Positions 1 through 8,638 of a stretch of DNA of 64,000 nucleotides are shown one piece after another; positions within the stretch are counted from its first letter, which is position 1, and each line of letters begins with the position of its first letter. The translations under genes and the position numbers were made by a program. This DNA comes from Massariosphaeria phaeospora (Eukaryota; Ascomycota; Dothideomycetes; Pleosporales): contig JAADJZ010000037.1 of assembly GCA_011032825.1 (NCBI GenBank), positions 124,001 to 188,000 on the forward strand. The letters are read 5' to 3'. The notes below the pieces were generated by a model. That model made no database searches, was not told where the DNA came from, and saw only the letters and a list, made by a program, of their open reading frames with translations.

Positions 1-1165
1 GCACATCTTCCAGCCTTTTGACGTGCGCAAACGAACCCCCAGGCCTACCCACATGCCCGACCAACAGTTCCGCAGCCTCGAACTTGGCAAACCGGGACCG
101 CACCTCGCTGCCGCTGCCCCAGCCCCCCGTGTGGCAGTACCAAACGTATTCTTTCCACTCGGCAGAGTACCAGATGTGTTCCTGGCGCAAGCCTTGCGTA
201 AACGTTCGCGGGATCTGGATGCGGATGGCCCAGGTTTCGCTGTAGGGACAGCGGCTGGCGGCCCAGAGGCGGTATCTTTCTGCGGTCGAGCGCTCGGGCG
301 AGAGATACAATGCGACACTTCCGGTGTTGAAGTCGTTGTGTGGGTCGTTGCACAGTGCCCTCATCAGGACGGACCCGTCTTCGGCAATGAAGGGGCGTTT
401 TTTCACATGGCCAGCTGCTCTGCCCATCCACAGGATGTCGTGGTCCGGAAGCTCCGGTCCAGCAGCTTGGACAGTGACCGCATTTGCGGGCAGCCCCTCG
501 ACGTCTGACGGCAGACTGATAGTCGCCGTTGGCGTGCCAGTGCGTGGGCCTTGCCCTGTAGCGAACGAACCGGATTCGAGGACGATTTCCGTCTGGAGGT
601 CTCTGCTCCATTTCCTCACGAGCGCGAGCGTTGCTACGTGCTTCAGCCGTCGCGTCAAGTCGATGAGCGCGGCATAGCTGATGTCCAGCGTGTCGCGAAC
701 CCAATAGTGAAGCGACTGCGTGCCTCGCACGTCTGCGAATTCGGGGTCGTTCAACGCTTCGATCACTTCGGGCTTCAAACCGATTATCTGCATGGTCTCG
801 GTCGGTGCCATGTCCCTGGGTAGCGCATTCAGATACGAAACAGGGCCTCGGTACATCCGGTCAAAAGTGTTCATGTCCCGATCTTGTGGCGACTGCGCAA
901 AACAGCGGTTGTAAATGTCCACGGCCACCGCTGGGGTGAAGCCGATAAACTCCAAGGCTGCTGCACTTTCTGGCGATCTTGGGAGTTCGAAGGTGGAGGT
1001 CGGAGGTGAGCCTATTGAAGGAGGTTCTATGAAGCTGGCAGTTGAAGTCAAGAGCGCGGTGCTCACTGTGCGTTCGTGGAGATTGCAACTTGGCTGAAGA
1101 AAATGCTCATCTTCTAGAGCGCGCTCTTCCTCAGGGGTCAACGGGTATTCAGGGTATTCGTCCAT
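1..1165 (-). CDS. Uncharacterised protein, C-terminus cut by window edge
   Basis: An open frame runs from an ATG at 1165 leftward to base 1 without a stop, giving 388 codons and an incomplete 3' end. The frame is uninterrupted and has GC-rich third positions, so it is probably a real gene. The first 70 residues are Pro/Ser/Thr-rich and look disordered; a more structured part follows, with Trp/Tyr-rich stretches near the visible end (motifs WYSAEWKEYVWYCHTGGWG and LYLSPERSTAERYRLWA). The latter faintly resembles the 'T/S-P-x-x-x-A-x-x-Y/W' stretch of ADP-ribosyltransferase-like folds, but I cannot confirm that and no function is claimed. No signal peptide or membrane segment is evident. No clear intron is seen. 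Confidence 0.7.
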   Translation of the reverse strand, partial: MDEYPEYPLTPEEERALEDEHFLQPSCNLHERTVSTALLTSTASFIEPPSIGSPPTSTFELPRSPESAAALEFIGFTPAVAVDIYNRCFAQSPQDRDMNTFDRMYRGPVSYLNALPRDMAPTETMQIIGLKPEVIEALNDPEFADVRGTQSLHYWVRDTLDISYAALIDLTRRLKHVATLALVRKWSRDLQTEIVLESGSFATGQGPRTGTPTATISLPSDVEGLPANAVTVQAAGPELPDHDILWMGRAAGHVKKRPFIAEDGSVLMRALCNDPHNDFNTGSVALYLSPERSTAERYRLWAASRCPYSETWAIRIQIPRTFTQGLRQEHIWYSAEWKEYVWYCHTGGWGSGSEVRSRFAKFEAAELLVGHVGRPGGSFAHVKRLEDV

Positions 1166-1884
1166 ACTGGCAGCCGATAAAGGGAAGGTGTTGAAAATGA
1201 TGAAAGAGGATTCTGTTGGAATTCAAATCTGAGAACACTCTATCTGTTTGTGGGAGGTGACCGCACACTTTATCTTGAAAAGCGACTCATATTCTTAGAG
1301 CCAAGCTGGCATGACCATGGTTCCGCAATCATCAGTGTCCAATGTGATTAGCGTAGATTATCAGCACCTGCTCTTTTCGAGATCTGTTCAAAACAATGTC
1401 CTCTTGAATAGACACGACAGGACTTTCTAGAAGAACTACAAGCTACTCGAGCTTTGCCACCATACCGCATCCTAGCTGAATCTTTAGATTCGACAGCTGA
1501 AGCCGATTTAATTTGAAGTGTTGATTGAAGTCGTTTTGTCATTGGGGACTATGCTGACCTAACGATTTCAAACGCAGCAGCAGTGATTCGCAATGATAAT
1601 TTTCATTTTGCAGCAGATACTGCTCATGGAGTTGGGCTCAAAAATCCGAAATGATGCTTGGGGAACCTGAAACGGCGATGCGCCTCGCTGAAGCCGATAG
1701 TGAACTGAGTAAATCTACACCCGATGGTATTGTCGATCGATGAGCGTACGTAGGGAGACGACAAATGAATGAAAAGGGGTCGGAGAGAAGAGACGGACAA
1801 CGGAAAGTGGAAGTACTACTATCCTGGAAGCAGGATTTCTTTTTACTCACGGTGGACGGCAGTTGAGCGCCCAATGCAAAAGGT
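1166..1884. other. Intergenic, no gene recognised
   Basis: About 720 bases lie between the start of the edge gene and the 3' end of the MFS gene. Only short reading frames on the minus strand (about 64 and 78 codons) are present; neither has a recognisable motif. The left part should hold the promoter of the edge gene. Confidence 0.5.
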
Positions 1885-3438
1885 TTATGCCTGATACACC
1901 AAACTTACAATAAACAGCGTAACCACCACAGCACCCAACACCGCCGCAAAACCCCTAAATCCAGCCTTCCGCCTCGCGCTCAACCTTCCCGTGCCAACCT
2001 CCCCGTTCAGATCCCGCTTCACCAGCGGCACAGAAAGCAAAAACCCAATCCCCGCAAGCCAATACCCTATCGGAATGATAACCGCAAGACAAAGCTGCGT
2101 AGCCCGCCTATAACTCTCGCTCGTAGCCTCCTCATGCATAAGCGCCAAACCAATGATCTGCGGACCCGACGAGTAAATAAGCACCTGCACGCTGCCCCAG
2201 ACAGCCAGCCCGAACGTCTTGTACCGCGGTGGCAGAAGCAGAGCCACGAGCGCGAACAGACAGCCTAGCCAGAGCTCTGCGGTCAAGTACGCGACGCTCA
2301 TCACCCCGTACAGGATCTTGATGCCGCTGTCCTGACTCCCGCCCGCGATGTCGCGGGAGAAGATCATGAGCAGCACGAACAGACTGCTTACCATGCCGCC
2401 CACGCCGGTGAGGTAGATGGGCGTGAGCTTCGTGCGCTGCCAGAGCACGGAGGTCAGGATGCCGCCGCCCAGGACGGCCACCGAGCCGACGGCGCCGACG
2501 ATGATGCCGTAGCGCGAGAAGATCTCCGTGTGCGATGAGTAGGTCGCGCCGAGGTAGCTGGGCATGTAGTAGCCGAATACGTTGCCGGAGAGTTGGCGGA
2601 ACCCGGCGGAGAGGACGAGCAGCCAGAACGAGTGCATGCGCAGGATGTGGGAGAACGTGGCGGTCAGGTCGGCCTTTGCGATCTGGAGTTTCGAGGCGCC
2701 GGGCGTGTGGTGTGGTATGTCGCTAAGTTCCTCGACAACGCCATCGCCATGTTGTTGTGCAGCCATCTGTGCCAGACTTGCCCTTCTCTTCGGCTCTCGT
2801 AGAACAAGTCTCAGCAGCACAGCAACCACACATCCAGTGATGCCAATCGCCCGCAATGCAACGCGCCAGCTGGTACCCGACTCCGTGAACGCAGTAGCGA
2901 TCTGCCCACTGATCGCTTCACCAATGTACACGCCAACATACAGCACGCTCTCGCCAATGAACACGTCTTTCCACTCCACCAAGTCGCTAATGAGGCTTAT
3001 AGACAGTGCTTCCACGCTAGCCTGCCCAATACCCATGCCCAGGCGCGCACAAAACAGCTGCCCGAAGGTTTGCGCCAGCGATTGGAAAACCACACACAAG
3101 CTCCACCATGCTGCTGTGACGCAGAGTACCCAGACACGAGCCGAGGTGTAGTCGGATAGGAAGGTGATTGGCAAGGCGAGAACGGCATATGCGATGCCTG
3201 TTGCGTACCCAGAGAGAAGGCCATATTGCGTCGAGCTTAGTGAAAGATCGGCTAGGACAGAGGTCTGGAAGTACGAAAGGATGAATTTGTCGTATTGGGC
3301 GAGGAAGTAGTTCACTAAGAGAAGAACGATGCAAAGATATGCGTAGAGGTTGCGATGCAGTGGCTTTTTTGGAGGGGACGCATGCTCCGTTGGTGTCACC
3401 TCGTCTTGGTGAGGACCTTTCGTATCGTCCTGGACCAT
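1885..3438 (-). CDS. Spinster-like MFS transporter
   Basis: The frame is open upstream to 3510, but the first ATG is at 3438, giving about 517 residues. It starts with a hydrophilic Asp/Glu/Pro-rich N-terminus, then about 12 hydrophobic segments. The first segment pair carries the Spinster-type stretch NYFLAQYDKFILSYFQT followed by LSSTQYGLLSGYATGIAYAV, and the loop after it has the MFS signature-like LSDYTSARVWV. Spinster-family proteins move sphingosine-1-phosphate, lysophospholipids and similar lipids; the substrate here is unknown. It is transcribed divergently from the P450 gene, and a CRE-like element lies about 100 bp upstream of this ATG. With the lipid-type enzymes next to it, export or internal trafficking of the cluster product is a reasonable inference. 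Confidence 0.88.
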   Translation of the reverse strand: MVQDDTKGPHQDEVTPTEHASPPKKPLHRNLYAYLCIVLLLVNYFLAQYDKFILSYFQTSVLADLSLSSTQYGLLSGYATGIAYAVLALPITFLSDYTSARVWVLCVTAAWWSLCVVFQSLAQTFGQLFCARLGMGIGQASVEALSISLISDLVEWKDVFIGESVLYVGVYIGEAISGQIATAFTESGTSWRVALRAIGITGCVVAVLLRLVLREPKRRASLAQMAAQQHGDGVVEELSDIPHHTPGASKLQIAKADLTATFSHILRMHSFWLLVLSAGFRQLSGNVFGYYMPSYLGATYSSHTEIFSRYGIIVGAVGSVAVLGGGILTSVLWQRTKLTPIYLTGVGGMVSSLFVLLMIFSRDIAGGSQDSGIKILYGVMSVAYLTAELWLGCLFALVALLLPPRYKTFGLAVWGSVQVLIYSSGPQIIGLALMHEEATSESYRRATQLCLAVIIPIGYWLAGIGFLLSVPLVKRDLNGEVGTGRLSARRKAGFRGFAAVLGAVVVTLFIVSLVYQA

Positions 3439-3537
3439 AGCAGCGAGTGGATCGTTCCGAGAAGCGTGATGGGGAGAAGCGCAAAACGTATTATTGCCCT
3501 TAGATACCAAGACGGTGTTCCAAGACGTGGCGCTGAG

Positions 3538-3549
3538 TGATGACGTAAT
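3538..3549. promoter_or_regulatory. CRE/ATF-like element in MFS/P450 promoter
   Basis: The bases TGATGACGTAAT contain TGACGTAA, a bZIP (CRE/ATF-type) half-palindrome. A second TGACGT core lies at 3730-3735 in the same intergenic region. The same 12-mer with one mismatch occurs in the other divergent promoter of this gene block, at 7378-7389. Binding is inferred, not shown. Confidence 0.5.
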
Positions 3550-3750
3550 ACCCTGGCATGATTCGTTTCCAGCCCTCTTCCTTCGAAGAGCCCTGCTTAG
3601 ACATTATCCAGTATACTAGATACAATAGAGCTTTGTAGAGATAGAGGTAGACTATTCACCTATTTTAAAAACTCTTCGGCTGTCAAGAGTATCTGAAGTT
3701 TGTCTTTCTTAGCAATTCGGGCAGGAGCGTGACGTACCGGTAGAAGCTAG

Positions 3751-5244
3751 ATTAACTTACCCCGCAACCGTGATAGAGAACCGTTTCGGTACGAGATAAG
3801 CGTCGCCGATGCATCTTTGAGGCAGTATCACTACATCGCCAAAGCAGAAGCAGCACGATGCTCAAACCCCCAACTCCCACTAGGCACTTCCTCCACACTT
3901 CGAGGCCTCTCTGAGACGTTCTCTTTCCACAGCTCGCCCGAGTCCTTCATCACATCCCGCATCCTCTCCTTCCAAAACGAGCATCCCGAACTCATAGAAA
4001 CCCGCGCCGTGATAAGAGCAAAAGTGCTGAACCGCAACATCGCCGTGGTATCGTCGCATGCCCAGATCCAACAGGTCTTGACCGATGATGCCGCTGGATA
4101 CGAAGCGAGCGCTGCATACGACGAGTTGATGGCGCCCTTCTTTCCATCGCCAAATCTGCTGTTAACCGACGGGGAAAAGCATGGTGATATGCGTAGGACG
4201 TGGGACGTGAGGATGGTCGCACTACAGGAAAGATTGAAGACTTTGGTGCGCCGGCAGACCGAGGAACACTTCTCTGAGCCTTCGACATCCGAAATAGACC
4301 TGTACGAGTCCATGAAGACGCTCTCGTGGAAGATATTGCTCGGAGCTTTCCTCGGCCTGGACAGCGATGGTGAGCTCTTTGACAAGATGGAGAGCCTGCA
4401 GGAGGATCTTCTTCGGGGCCAGTTCTCGTTGTTTCCGGTGAGCATAAATACTGGCTTCTGGCACTCTCCGCGCTCGAAGGGCAAAGAAGCCAAGAACAAA
4501 CTGCAAGCCGAAATTCTGAGCCATCTTAAAGGCAACAAAAGTGCTTGTCCGTTCGCCATCACAGAGGAAGGTGCTTTGGAAGACGTGGCGAAGCATACAG
4601 TCTTGATGACGAGTAGCCTGGCGGTAAAAGCCCTTGCGTCCCTCCTCACAGCTCTGTTGCTGAACTTGTACTTGTACGACAACAATCAAGGAAAAACACT
4701 AGCAGAGAGCTTGGCCAGCGAAAGTGATCCCGATCGACGTTCGCGGCGTTTGCGTTCTATACTCTTGGAGACAGAGAGACTCAGTCCGCCCATCGTGGGC
4801 GTAATGAGGCGGTCCACCAAAGATAACATCATCTCGTCCCCAGGAAACCAGGCGGATGTGATAATACCCAAAGGTTGGGACTGCTGGTTGTACTTCGTTG
4901 GTGGCGGTCGCGATCCTGTAGCTTTCGGATCTACTTGGGACACCTTCAACCCCGACCGGTATATGGACAAGGACATACCGCAAGGTATAGCGTTTGGCGG
5001 AGGGTCCAAAACATGCTTGGGTCTGAATCCAGTGCGCGACATTGTGTTAGGGGTGGCGGAGACGTGTTTGCGCATGGACATCCGTATGCAGGGCGACGTC
5101 GTAGCACGTGGAGTCCGGGGATGGCTCGGATGGGAACCGAATAATACAATAAGGCCTGAGAACTGGGCCCAGGATATGAAGCAACTACCCACACAGAGAC
5201 CGTCAGAGCCTGTTATGGTGCGAGTGGCAAGCGGTACCAGATAG
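3751..5244 (+). CDS. Divergent cytochrome P450, 5' end unresolved
   Basis: The frame is open from 3751 (after a TAG) to the stop at 5242-5244. Counting from a TTG at 3817, it shows the P450 hallmarks: ExxR of helix K (ETER, residues 318-321), the meander motif FNPDR (377-381) and the haem loop FGGGSKTCLG with the cysteine ligand at 400. Helix I (about 253-280) reads KHTVLMTSSLAVKALASLL and lacks the usual acid-Thr pair, so oxygen activation may be unusual, as in P450s that act on peroxides or rearrange substrates. There is no in-frame ATG before about residue 105, and the expected N-terminal membrane anchor is missing. An upstream exon is therefore likely, but I could not place it. The stop codon lies 5 bases from that of the convergent TLC gene. 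Confidence 0.85.
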   Translation: MNLPRNRDREPFRYEISVADASLRQYHYIAKAEAARCSNPQLPLGTSSTLRGLSETFSFHSSPESFITSRILSFQNEHPELIETRAVIRAKVLNRNIAVVSSHAQIQQVLTDDAAGYEASAAYDELMAPFFPSPNLLLTDGEKHGDMRRTWDVRMVALQERLKTLVRRQTEEHFSEPSTSEIDLYESMKTLSWKILLGAFLGLDSDGELFDKMESLQEDLLRGQFSLFPVSINTGFWHSPRSKGKEAKNKLQAEILSHLKGNKSACPFAITEEGALEDVAKHTVLMTSSLAVKALASLLTALLLNLYLYDNNQGKTLAESLASESDPDRRSRRLRSILLETERLSPPIVGVMRRSTKDNIISSPGNQADVIIPKGWDCWLYFVGGGRDPVAFGSTWDTFNPDRYMDKDIPQGIAFGGGSKTCLGLNPVRDIVLGVAETCLRMDIRMQGDVVARGVRGWLGWEPNNTIRPENWAQDMKQLPTQRPSEPVMVRVASGTR

Positions 5245-5249
5245 AGAAA

Positions 5250-5996
5250 TCATCCTACCCATCTCTTCAGATTCCTCTTCGCGACATTGAAAACGAGAAT
5301 AGTCCACCATAGACCATTCAAGCCAACAAGCGTAGCGGTGCCTGCTTGACATCTTTTCCTGAGCAGAGTGAACGCCTGCCATGCGCCGATGCCGTGATAA
5401 TCCCCATATCTCTTCAAAATCCAAATAATGAGACTGAACCGGGAAGCGGCAAAGGTTGCCAGAAATGCTAGATCTAGAGGAAGGTTTGGCTTTCCGGTTT
5501 GCTGGCGGTTCCACCATCGAGCGTGCATCAGCGGATTACTAGTATTCATCAGCATGAAAGCGGTAATTACCCACAGCCCCTTCTCTTTTCCGACCGCAAC
5601 GTATGCCTGCAGGACTAGAAAGGCGGTCGAGAGAAGCAGGTGATGGGCGAGTAAGACAGGAGATTCTCGGGCCACGACACGTAATGCGGCGCGGTTCGTT
5701 GGTAGCTTGTTCTTCTTGCGTCTCGCATAGACCATGGCGTACGTGTCGTAGAGCAGATACGCCGTTTCCCATGTCGTGAGCGCGTTGGCGAGATGATTGC
5801 GTCCGTTTATCGTGGGATTGCGCGAATCGTCTAGATGGTGCTCGCCATGTTTGGCTTGTACAGGTGTCAACCCGACAGGTTCGGGGATAGGCCATGAGGA
5901 ATACCGTAGCAACAGGTATGCGGCAATTGAAGTAACAGTGGCGTGGGCTGCTGATATGGCCTTGTTAAGAGTGATGGGATCTGATTGAATCCTCAT
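5250..5996 (-). CDS. TLC-domain membrane protein
   Basis: A 248-residue protein from an ATG at 5996. It has several hydrophobic segments and the pattern of the TRAM/LAG1/CLN8 (TLC) fold: ETAYLLYDTYAMV (about 77-89), the paired histidines of LLAHHLLLS (118-119), NTSNPLMHARWW (151-162) where TLC proteins have the ExSxP-type helix, and ASRFSLIIW (184-192). TLC proteins act in membranes on lipids; ceramide synthases are one branch, but the Lag1p motif with its longer acidic signature is not visible here, so a TLCD-type role is more likely than ceramide synthesis. The gene is tail-to-tail with the P450 (5-base gap) and follows the hydroxylase gene on the same strand, 295 bases downstream of it. 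Confidence 0.78.
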   Translation of the reverse strand: MRIQSDPITLNKAISAAHATVTSIAAYLLLRYSSWPIPEPVGLTPVQAKHGEHHLDDSRNPTINGRNHLANALTTWETAYLLYDTYAMVYARRKKNKLPTNRAALRVVARESPVLLAHHLLLSTAFLVLQAYVAVGKEKGLWVITAFMLMNTSNPLMHARWWNRQQTGKPNLPLDLAFLATFAASRFSLIIWILKRYGDYHGIGAWQAFTLLRKRCQAGTATLVGLNGLWWTILVFNVAKRNLKRWVG

Positions 5997-6291
5997 GTCG
6001 ATGTGTTCGATGAGAGTGTTGATGAAAAGGCTGTCCAGATGTGCCGACGGTCGAGGTTCCGTCGCAGGCCTTGCACGTGCCCCGCGTAGGGCCCCGGGGC
6101 CATCATCTTTGACTCTACAAATTTTATACTAGACGTAGTTTAGTAGGCCGGATCAATAGTGTTTTGTAAGTAAAAAGGTAATAACTTTAGCTTTGCTAAA
6201 ATAACCTATACTGTCAAAAGGATTGCTTTAAAGCCATACTGATTCGGCATTAATAAATTATGCGAAAGGTTCGATGCAAACTGATGTGCAT
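5997..6291. promoter_or_regulatory. Intergenic between hydroxylase and TLC genes
   Basis: This 295-base stretch should hold the TLC promoter (minus strand) and the hydroxylase 3' region. It contains a CACGTG E-box-like hexamer near 6074 and a 12-base GC palindrome (GGCCCCGGGGCC) at 6090-6101. From about 6110 to 6260 it is noticeably AT-rich. No TGACGT core is present, unlike the two divergent promoters of the block. Confidence 0.4.
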
Positions 6292-7296
6292 TCACCCAAC
6301 GTGCTCTTTGGGACTATATCCAACGAGATCCAGCAGACTATCCCACCAAGTAAAATATGGCTCATACCCTCCACCTCCCCTAGCATGATGTACACTGTGT
6401 TTACGCGCTCCTCCACCCCAGCCCTTCGGCAGCACTTTCTCGTATCCCCAGGGCAGATCGAGGCCCGAATGCAACTCCACCAGCAGCCATACGAAAATCG
6501 GCACGAACAGCGTTCGTGTGAAAACATGGCTCCCGATGATGTTCAGGCTGAAGTTCGCCAGCAGAACCAGACCCAGCCGCTCGAAGATGTGCAGCTGGTT
6601 GGTGATCTGGGGGTGTATCTCGGCGTGCCGGTGGTGTGGGGCGTGCCAGCGCTTGACGAGAGGTACGATGTGCAGCGAGAGGTGGAAGAGGAAGAAGAGC
6701 GCGTCGTAGAGGAAGAAGCTCGCGACGAGCTCGAGAGCGATGCGGCGGCTCGTGGGGGCTAGAACGGGCAGGGCGCGCTGTGTCTGTAGTGGCCATGAAG
6801 CTGTCATGTTGTGTAGCGTTGGCACAAGGAAGGTGCTGCGATATCGCGACGTCGCGTTGGCGTTGGTGGCAATCGCAGCGGCGGCTTCGCGGTAGTTGCC
6901 CGACTCTAGCATCGCCGTGAGCGGCACATCAGCGAACTTTTTGATCATGGTAAGGTCCATGAGCAGCAACGGGACCATGTAGGTGACGGCTTCGCCCAAT
7001 CGCCGAGAGGGTCGTCGCATGCCGTGCGGTTTGGCCGTTTTGTCTGCGCTTCCCGAGTTTTTGCCGTCTTGCACAGCGAAGCGCCATTCTGGGTGGCGCA
7101 AGAAGACTACCGTCATAGTTACTTCAATTGCGGCATATAGGAAAACGGTCCATATTGTCTCGAAGGTAGATAGACGGTACACAGAGTTCAGGCTGAGCCA
7201 TTGCCACAGGGGAGTCAGGACCGGCTGGTACAGGCTGGGAAATGCGACGGCGGAAACGAAGAGGGTTCCTAGAACGGCTCGGATCTTGGTGGCCAT
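6292..7296 (-). CDS. Fatty acid hydroxylase superfamily (sterol desaturase-like) enzyme
   Basis: A 334-residue membrane protein from an ATG at 7296. It carries the diiron histidine boxes of the superfamily in order: HLSLH (205-209), HAPHH (218-222) followed by further His at 224 and 228, a central His at 276 (VELHSG), and HSVHH (300-304), all near the C-terminus as expected. Family members (C4-methyl and C5 sterol oxidases, sphingolipid and fatty acid hydroxylases, alkylglycerol monooxygenase) use oxygen to hydroxylate or desaturate lipid chains at the ER membrane. Two hydrophobic regions precede the boxes. The substrate cannot be read from sequence. It is divergent from the phosphatidyltransferase gene, with a perfect CRE palindrome in the shared promoter, 85 bp from this ATG. 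Confidence 0.9.
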   Translation of the reverse strand: MATKIRAVLGTLFVSAVAFPSLYQPVLTPLWQWLSLNSVYRLSTFETIWTVFLYAAIEVTMTVVFLRHPEWRFAVQDGKNSGSADKTAKPHGMRRPSRRLGEAVTYMVPLLLMDLTMIKKFADVPLTAMLESGNYREAAAAIATNANATSRYRSTFLVPTLHNMTASWPLQTQRALPVLAPTSRRIALELVASFFLYDALFFLFHLSLHIVPLVKRWHAPHHRHAEIHPQITNQLHIFERLGLVLLANFSLNIIGSHVFTRTLFVPIFVWLLVELHSGLDLPWGYEKVLPKGWGGGARKHSVHHARGGGGYEPYFTWWDSLLDLVGYSPKEHVG

Positions 7297-7377
7297 TTTC
7301 TACGGAACGAAGTCGTGAAGGGAGAGCCATGGTTGTCGCAATGCCGGTTCCGAGATGTCGATGTGGGAATATTGAGT

Positions 7378-7389
7378 TGATGACGTCAT
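7378..7389. promoter_or_regulatory. Perfect CRE palindrome in hydroxylase/phosphatidyltransferase promoter
   Basis: TGATGACGTCAT contains the palindrome TGACGTCA (7381-7388), the canonical CRE bound by bZIP factors of the ATF/CREB type. It lies between two divergent ATGs (7296 and 7501). It matches the element at 3538-3549 in 11 of 12 positions. Confidence 0.55.
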
Positions 7390-7500
7390 CACAGTCGGAC
7401 CTCAGCTCCGAATCTCCGACGAAGCTACCGCGTCTTTTCTTGCTCTCTCTCTACAGCACGACCGCGCATACGGTCCTTGCTGGTCCTTGACTCATCAGCT

Positions 7501-8139
7501 ATGCTAGACATCCACCTTCGGCCGCTCAAGGACACACTCTTCGATTCAATCACGACTCTTGTCCCGTCGTATTGCTCTCCCCTCTCCATCACGTTCTGCG
7601 CCTTCGTCTCGGGCATTCTTGCCTGCATTCTTGCGATTTCCGGTCATACAGTACTCAGCACCACTTTTTGGGTGCTGAACAGAGCTCTCGATTGTCTTGA
7701 TGGAGCAGTCGCTCGAAAGCGCACCCAATCCTCGGATCTCGGTGGTTTCTTCGACCTCTTAGGCGACTTCATCGTCTACTCCGCCATACCTATATCCTGC
7801 GCTTTGGCAGAGAATGACCAAAACAATGCAAGACAAGTCTGGCTCTCGGTATCTGTTTTGGAAGGATCGTTCCATGTCAACAATTTCGTTCTGTTCTACA
7901 TCGGCGCCATCCTGGAGAAGCGCAAGGGAAGCGCGAAAGTAAAAGACGACAGTAGGATTCAAGAGCTCACTAGTGTTGCTATGAGGCCGGCGCTCATCGA
8001 AGGAACAGAAAGCGCGGTATTCTTCACGGCCATGCTCCTTTTCCCAAGCTATTTGCAGCAGCTGTCATGGACTATGGCATTTCTGGTATGTCTGGGTATT
8101 CTTCAAAGGACGAAGTGGCTGGTAGATGCACTTCGATGA
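7501..8139 (+). CDS. Small CDP-alcohol phosphatidyltransferase
   Basis: The first ATG in the frame is at 7501, giving 212 residues. The complete family signature D-x2-D-G-x2-A-R-x8-G-x3-D-x3-D is present: D64, D67-G68, A71-R72, G81, D85, D89. This is the metal-binding catalytic centre that moves a phospho-alcohol group from a CDP-linked donor to an acceptor hydroxyl. Several hydrophobic helices surround it. The size fits the minimal PIS/PGS-type enzymes rather than long choline/ethanolamine phosphotransferases. Donor and acceptor are unknown. It is divergent from the hydroxylase, and its stop lies 17 bases from the stop of the convergent CxxC gene. Confidence 0.88.
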   Translation: MLDIHLRPLKDTLFDSITTLVPSYCSPLSITFCAFVSGILACILAISGHTVLSTTFWVLNRALDCLDGAVARKRTQSSDLGGFFDLLGDFIVYSAIPISCALAENDQNNARQVWLSVSVLEGSFHVNNFVLFYIGAILEKRKGSAKVKDDSRIQELTSVAMRPALIEGTESAVFFTAMLLFPSYLQQLSWTMAFLVCLGILQRTKWLVDALR

Positions 8140-8156
8140 GCGTCATACAAGCCCGA

Positions 8157-8638
8157 TTAAAGAGACGAAGACTGCTTCTGCGACATTATACCCTTTTCGC
8201 GGAGGTGAGCGAGAACCTTCTGCGCATCGCCTTTGCATGCCGCCAGCTCCGAGTTGTTCATCACCTCTGTGAAGCCTCCCTCCGGCTTCTCCGCTACAAG
8301 TGTTGGATAACGTACACCATTATCAACAACGAACTTTCTGACCTTCAAGACGTCACCAAGTATCTCCTCACTCTAGAGGCACGCACATACCTCGTCAGCG
8401 AGTTCGTCCCTGTGCCACTGAACGACTTTGCATCCCGACTCAGCCTCGATCACTGCTTTCGCCTCAACCCAAGCAGGCGTCTCCTGCAGGGACAGCCCTC
8501 CATGCGTAATATCACCTAACAGAGCTCGTCAGCACTCATTATCTGAGATCTGGAAGAACACGTCTTACAGGCTGCACAGGCTGGATTGTCCTCGGAAGAA
8601 TGGCATATCTTTCGATAGCCGTACTTCAATTTACCCAT
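8157..8638 (-). CDS. Small conserved CxxC protein, three exons
   Basis: I infer exons 8638-8569, 8515-8391 and 8342-8157, giving 126 residues from an ATG at 8638. Intron 1 (8568-8516) begins GTAAGA and ends TTAG; intron 2 (8390-8343) begins GTATGT and ends AAG. Both keep the frame, in phases 1 and 0. The product has a CxxC pair (PACAACD) followed by DITHGG (spanning the first junction), then HRDELADE and VRYPTLVAE around the second. This layout resembles small bacterial/fungal proteins of unknown function with a cysteine pair and a conserved '(D)xTHG...HRDE' pattern; I recall the pattern but cannot name a family. No signal peptide or membrane segment is seen. It is convergent with the phosphatidyltransferase, and nothing else ties it to that block. 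Confidence 0.72.

Noticed and set aside
45..704. 219-codon minus-strand frame at the left edge
   Set aside because: It is a shifted frame of the longer open frame 1165-1, which starts with an ATG and covers the whole interval.
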